A DNA stretch of 8,310 nucleotides from an uncultured Acidimicrobium sp. (GTDB taxonomy: Bacteria > Actinomycetota > Acidimicrobiia > Acidimicrobiales > Ilumatobacteraceae), in contig CAINLH010000030.1 of NCBI GenBank assembly GCA_903850275.1, forward strand, positions 1 through 8,310, written 5' to 3'. Position 1 is the stretch's first letter; each line of letters opens with the position of its first letter. Positions 5,000-8,310 of this stretch are shown here, piece by piece. The notes beneath the pieces were generated by a model. That model had not been told where the DNA came from. It worked only from the letters and a program-made list of their open reading frames with translations, and ran no database searches. The translations under genes were made by a program, and so were the position numbers.

Positions 5000-6495
5000 T
5001 ACTGCAGCGGCACACGCAGCTCTACGACAGTTCCCGCACCGCTACCCAGCGATTTCATTGAGAGCTGGGCAAAGTCTTCGGCTGCCGCAACACGCATCTC
5101 GATTGTTCCAGCCAACTCTGTGGTTACCAGAGTGCGCACAATGGAGAGCCCCAGGCCTGTTGCCTTTGAAAAATCGAAGTCAGCGCTGAGCCCGATGCCG
5201 TTATTTACCACCCGAATCGTCAGCGCATCGTCGTCATGGCTGAGTGAGACCACAACTGAACCGCCCGCGCTTCCTTCGGGGAAACCGTGATCTACGGCGT
5301 TTTGTAGTAGCTCCAGAATGACGACCGACAATGGCGTTGCGACTGTTGCAGGCAAACGGCCTCCGTCACCTTTCACTTCAAACGTCACCGGACGATCTGC
5401 CGACTGCAAGCCCTCTTCCACCAGACGCATGAGCGGGCGAACGATCTCGATGAACGCAATGTCTTCGCCGGGCTCGCGCGAAAGCGTTTCGTGCACAAGC
5501 GCAATGGTTCTGATGCGGCGAACCGATTCGGCAATTGCATCCTTGGCCTCTGGCGATTCCAGCCTGCGGGCCTGCAACCTCAGCAGCGACGAGATGGTCT
5601 GCAGATTGTTTTTTACACGGTGGTGAATTTCGCGAATAGTGGCGTCTTTTGTGAGGAGCAGGCGGTCGCGACGGCGCAACTCCGAAACGTCGCGCAGCAA
5701 CAACACTCCCCCCGTTACTTCTACTCCCGTGAGCGTTCGGCGAAGCATTGGAATGCTGCGCGTAAGCAGCGTCACTTCCGAGGTCTGTTCAATCTCTTCA
5801 ACAACTGGTTCCTTGCGTTCGAACGCGTTGCGAGCCGCATTTTCTGCAACGCCAAGTTCGGCCAACGTTTGACCAATGGCGTTCGTGCTTACTCCGGCAC
5901 GATGCAATGCGGAAACCGCGTTAGGCGAGGCGTAGCGAACGCGAGTTGTTGCGTCGAGCACAATTGCACCGTCACCCACACGCGGCGCAACGCTGGCGTC
6001 GGCTATGCGGCCGTCAAACGGAAACAATCCTTCCGCCACCATCTCGACAAATTTCGCAAAAATCTCGGCGTAGGTAGATTCGAGTTGTCCGGATTTGCGG
6101 GCGTTGTCGGTAACCCACTCGCGCGACAGCACGGCAATGGTGGAGCCTTCGAACGACACTGGCACCACCAACATGTTTGCCGGCCCACCAATTGCTTGAA
6201 CGAAGATTTCTCCTTGCGCAATTTGTCCGGATGAAAGGCATTGGTCGAGCAATATCTTTTCCGATTCGCTCGCCCACGTGTCCACGTAATCCGAGTGATA
6301 GAGCGTTTGTCCAGTTGCAGCGCGCACTTGCGCGGTGATTAACCACTTCCCTTGGGAAACGGGCACGTACAGTAACATGTCGGCGAAACAAAAGTCGGCC
6401 AACATGCCCCATTCCGAGACAAGTGCGGTGAGATGCTCGATGGCATCCGAGTTCAGTTCGGTGTGATCGTGGGCAAGTTCGGCAAGCGTTGGCAT
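4996..6495 (-). CDS. pdtaS: Sensor histidine kinase, PdtaS-like (GAF-PAS-HisKA_2-HATPase)
   Basis: A soluble 499-residue sensor kinase of the PdtaS type, which phosphorylates the antiterminator-type response regulator PdtaR; no pdtaR is in this window. The N-terminus (MPTLAELAHDHTELNSDAIE and on) matches mycobacterial PdtaS as I recall it, and the length is nearly the same (about 501). Residues 1-155 form the GAF-like input domain, about 170-272 a PAS domain, and 275-345 the HisKA_2 dimerisation domain with EIHHRVKNNLQ (289-299; phosphoacceptor at H291/H292). The ATPase domain has the N box ELLQNAVDHG (395-404), a G1 box reading NNGIG (431-435) where D-x-G-x-G is expected, and the G2 box GLGLSIVRTL (447-456). 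There are no membrane segments. The gene starts 19 nt after the ATPase gene and has no clear ribosome binding site, so it is probably translated from the operon message. Its stop overlaps that of whiB. Confidence 0.94.
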   Translation of the reverse strand: MPTLAELAHDHTELNSDAIEHLTALVSEWGMLADFCFADMLLYVPVSQGKWLITAQVRAATGQTLYHSDYVDTWASESEKILLDQCLSSGQIAQGEIFVQAIGGPANMLVVPVSFEGSTIAVLSREWVTDNARKSGQLESTYAEIFAKFVEMVAEGLFPFDGRIADASVAPRVGDGAIVLDATTRVRYASPNAVSALHRAGVSTNAIGQTLAELGVAENAARNAFERKEPVVEEIEQTSEVTLLTRSIPMLRRTLTGVEVTGGVLLLRDVSELRRRDRLLLTKDATIREIHHRVKNNLQTISSLLRLQARRLESPEAKDAIAESVRRIRTIALVHETLSREPGEDIAFIEIVRPLMRLVEEGLQSADRPVTFEVKGDGGRLPATVATPLSVVILELLQNAVDHGFPEGSAGGSVVVSLSHDDDALTIRVVNNGIGLSADFDFSKATGLGLSIVRTLVTTELAGTIEMRVAAAEDFAQLSMKSLGSGAGTVVELRVPLQY

Positions 6496-6514
6496 ACGGC
6501 GCTCTTATTCTGCC

Positions 6515-7705
6515 CTATCGGCCACTCAGGCTTTCGCCCAGCGCCACGATGCCCTTCATATCGGTGATTTCCCCACTTACGTATTGCGCGGTAAGTACAT
6601 TTGCCCCGCTCTTCGAGCAGGAATGGGAGAGTTTGTCGAGTCGGGATTGTTCGACGGCAGACGCGGCCACAACGTCCTGGGAGGCCCTCCACAGCGTGGC
6701 CAATACCCGCTCACACTGTTCGGTGCTAGGCGCCGGAAGCCCCGCTGCGGCGGCAGCTGCCTGGAGCATTTCGGGCCCAACAAGGCTTCGGTCGTTGGCC
6801 AATGCTGCGCTTGTTTGATTTGCGAGCGAAAGAGGCAACACGCGGTTTGCAATGAGCGCGGCCAGTGAAAAAGAGCGCGATTGCAGTTCTGTAAGCAAAT
6901 ACTCGGCCTCAAATGCGGGTGCAACTTCAAGAGTGGTGACAACTGCAAATCTGGTTTCCGTATTTCGAAGCACGCTTTCCACTTTGTTGGCGCGCTCGAC
7001 GAACCCTTTTTCCATAGTGCGAAACAACGTGAAGAATTCGGTTATTGACGACAAGAACCGAGCGCCAAGAATTCGGTCGGCAACCTGAAAAAATGGTTTC
7101 GACATCAGTGAAACAACCCGTGATTGCGCAGGAGTTGTGAGTAACTGCAGCAGACGCGAATCGAAAAAGTCGCGCATTCTCTTTGGGGCGTCCAAAACGT
7201 CAAGAGCGTTTCGCGAAGGAGGGGTGTCCACAACGACCAAGTCGTATGCGCCCGACTGATACACGTCGTACAGCCTTTCCATCGCTATGTAGTCGTGACT
7301 GTGCACAAAACGTTCGGTGAGGTTGGTGTACAACGCATTCGCAAGAACACGCTGCGCAATTGCCGGGGTGGGTGCATGTCGGTGGATGAGGTCGTCCCAA
7401 CTGGCCTTCGTGTCGATCATCGCGGCAAACAACTGCCCTTGTGGCACGACGCCCGCTTCGTTAAACGCCTTCGCATCAACCTGCACAACAGCATTTCCAA
7501 TTGCTTGCAAACCAAGTGCGTCAGCCAGGCGGCGTGCCGGGTCTACCGTGAGCACCAACACTTTTTTGTGAAGGTGCGTTGCCGCAAGTGCGCCAAGCGC
7601 GGCCGACATCGTTGTTTTGCCAACCCCACCGCTGCCACACACCACCAACAACTTCGACGAATCGAGCATCGACAACAGCTGCGAGGAATCCAATTGTTGC
7701 GTCAC
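6515..7705 (-). CDS. ArsA/Get3-like ATPase, second of a pair (Rv3680/BagB-like)
   Basis: This 396-residue P-loop ATPase is of the ArsA/Get3 fold. The Walker A is GSGGVGKTT (24-32), with VLTVDPARRLADALGL (50-65) following and the switch motif DTPPSRNALDVLDAP (160-174). The length and the DTPP-x-x-x-ALD-x-LDAP wording recall M. tuberculosis Rv3680, which with Rv3679 was described as a Get3-like pair (BagA/BagB; from memory). Get3-type enzymes bind membrane-protein clients, and the bacterial role is poorly known. The Ser in GSGGVGKT replaces the intermonomer Lys of the usual GKGGVGKT. The GTG start overlaps the upstream gene's stop by 4 bp (GTGA), and GAGGAG lies 5 nt before it, so translation is coupled. 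pdtaS follows 19 nt downstream. There is no arsB, arsD or arsR nearby, so an arsenite pump is unlikely. Confidence 0.9.
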   Translation of the reverse strand: MTQQLDSSQLLSMLDSSKLLVVCGSGGVGKTTMSAALGALAATHLHKKVLVLTVDPARRLADALGLQAIGNAVVQVDAKAFNEAGVVPQGQLFAAMIDTKASWDDLIHRHAPTPAIAQRVLANALYTNLTERFVHSHDYIAMERLYDVYQSGAYDLVVVDTPPSRNALDVLDAPKRMRDFFDSRLLQLLTTPAQSRVVSLMSKPFFQVADRILGARFLSSITEFFTLFRTMEKGFVERANKVESVLRNTETRFAVVTTLEVAPAFEAEYLLTELQSRSFSLAALIANRVLPLSLANQTSAALANDRSLVGPEMLQAAAAAAGLPAPSTEQCERVLATLWRASQDVVAASAVEQSRLDKLSHSCSKSGANVLTAQYVSGEITDMKGIVALGESLSGR

Positions 7706-8310
7706 GACAGCTCCTCGGAAAGCGCTGTCGCAAGCTGCTCATTCAGCTTGCGAGGGTCATGTTGATTAACTGCAACATCCGGCAACACCACCAATGGAAC
7801 CGAGGGTGAACGTAAACGCTGAGCAAGAAGCGCCAGATGTGCAACTGCATGAGTCCTGCGATCGACAGCAATTTCTACAGCCCGTAGTGGCGCTGTAAGT
7901 AGCGCCTGCTGTTGGGCCGTGCATTGCTGCGAGCCGACGAAGGTTTGCAGTGCCCAGAAAAGCGACAAGTCGCGGTCGGCGAAAATGTCGCTCGAGACAC
8001 GATTGGCAACAACAGCAGCCACCGCCACGCTTGACTTAGCGTTCAAAGTGTCGAGCAGTTCGATGGTTTCAACCACGGGCATCTCTTCTGGCGTGGTCAC
8101 GACAACTACGCCTGTACGCGACGAATCGTGCAGAATTTCCTGCATCCATTTGGTTTGGTCACGGATGAGGCCAACTTGCACAATGTTGGTAAGCGTCCGA
8201 GGCGCTTCAATTTGCGCGACGATGTGCCCTGATGCTTCGGCATCCACGATGACGATGTCGTAGTTTTTTTCGCGCACTTCCCAACACAACTTGCCCACTG
8301 CCAAAATTTC
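7702..8310 (-). CDS. ArsA/Get3-like ATPase, first of a pair (Rv3679/BagA-like), N-terminus off the window
   Basis: Only the last 202 residues are visible; the frame is open to the right edge, and the P-loop must lie beyond it. The visible part opens with EILAVGKLCWEVREKNYDI, then IVIVDAEASGHIVAQIEAP, which corresponds to the D-A-P/E-A-T/S-GH switch motif of ArsA-family ATPases and is followed by the helical region (LIRDQTKWMQEIL) and VVVTTPEEMPVVET, a typical strand of this family. The stop TGA overlaps the GTG of the next ATPase gene by 4 bp. The two products probably form a heterodimer, as reported for the mycobacterial pair (from memory). An internal TTG at 8304 is not the true start, because it would remove the nucleotide-binding half. 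The promoter for this operon lies outside the window. Confidence 0.85.
   Translation of the reverse strand, partial: EILAVGKLCWEVREKNYDIVIVDAEASGHIVAQIEAPRTLTNIVQVGLIRDQTKWMQEILHDSSRTGVVVVTTPEEMPVVETIELLDTLNAKSSVAVAAVVANRVSSDIFADRDLSLFWALQTFVGSQQCTAQQQALLTAPLRAVEIAVDRRTHAVAHLALLAQRLRSPSVPLVVLPDVAVNQHDPRKLNEQLATALSEELS

Noticed and set aside
5491..6234. A 247-residue open frame on the plus strand opposite pdtaS
   Set aside because: Same reason: it lies entirely within a well-supported kinase gene, has no recognisable motifs and no convincing start.
7295..7765. A 156-residue open frame opposite the ATPase genes
   Set aside because: It is antisense to both the ATPase P-loop region and the gene junction; the translation is low-complexity in Arg, Cys and His and matches nothing.
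6515..8310. Arsenite-efflux ATPase operon (arsA)
   Set aside because: No arsB, arsD or arsR is present, and the motifs and gene order resemble the mycobacterial Get3-like pair instead.

Overview
This window looks like a chromosomal segment of an actinobacterium. A WhiB-type iron-sulfur regulator and a PdtaS-type histidine kinase, both essentially actinobacterial, lie tail to tail. The ETF and ArsA/Get3-like proteins also read like their mycobacterial counterparts. Base composition is only moderately GC-rich by eye, and leaderless-looking promoters recur. This fits a moderate-GC lineage such as Acidimicrobiia better than Mycobacterium or Streptomyces, but that placement is an inference. I see no insertion sequences, phage genes, CRISPR arrays, rRNA or tRNA.

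Layout from left to right. A small heptad-repeat coiled-coil protein with a C-terminal membrane anchor (20-328) is followed by a TetR-family repressor (408-1052). The electron-transfer flavoprotein operon etfB-etfA reads leftward (2808 to 1053). A diacylglycerol-kinase-like lipid kinase (2909-3829) is divergent from etfB and convergent with a glycerophosphodiester phosphodiesterase (4563 to 3826). A WhiB1-like gene (4697-4999) is divergent from the phosphodiesterase gene and convergent with a leftward operon. That operon consists of two ArsA/Get3-like ATPases (the first cut off by the right window edge) followed by pdtaS.

How the genes may work together. EtfAB carries electrons from acyl-CoA dehydrogenases to the respiratory chain. 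The lipid kinase and phosphodiesterase act on glycerolipids. WhiB1-like, PdtaS-like and the ATPase pair are sensory or stress functions; from memory, each has been linked to nitric-oxide or redox stress in M. tuberculosis. Grouping them in one locus is the most interesting functional hint here.

The gene layout is very compact. All three convergent gene pairs abut or overlap at their stop codons, with no room for a terminator. Four genes at the head of a transcript (tetR, etfB, the lipid kinase and the phosphodiesterase) have a -10-like hexamer 6-7 nt before the start codon, as expected for leaderless mRNAs. Nothing here clearly forms a new multi-gene system. The best leads are regulatory (a palindrome over the whiB start, the leaderless promoters) and unusual residues in the PdtaS ATP-binding site and the Get3-like P-loop.
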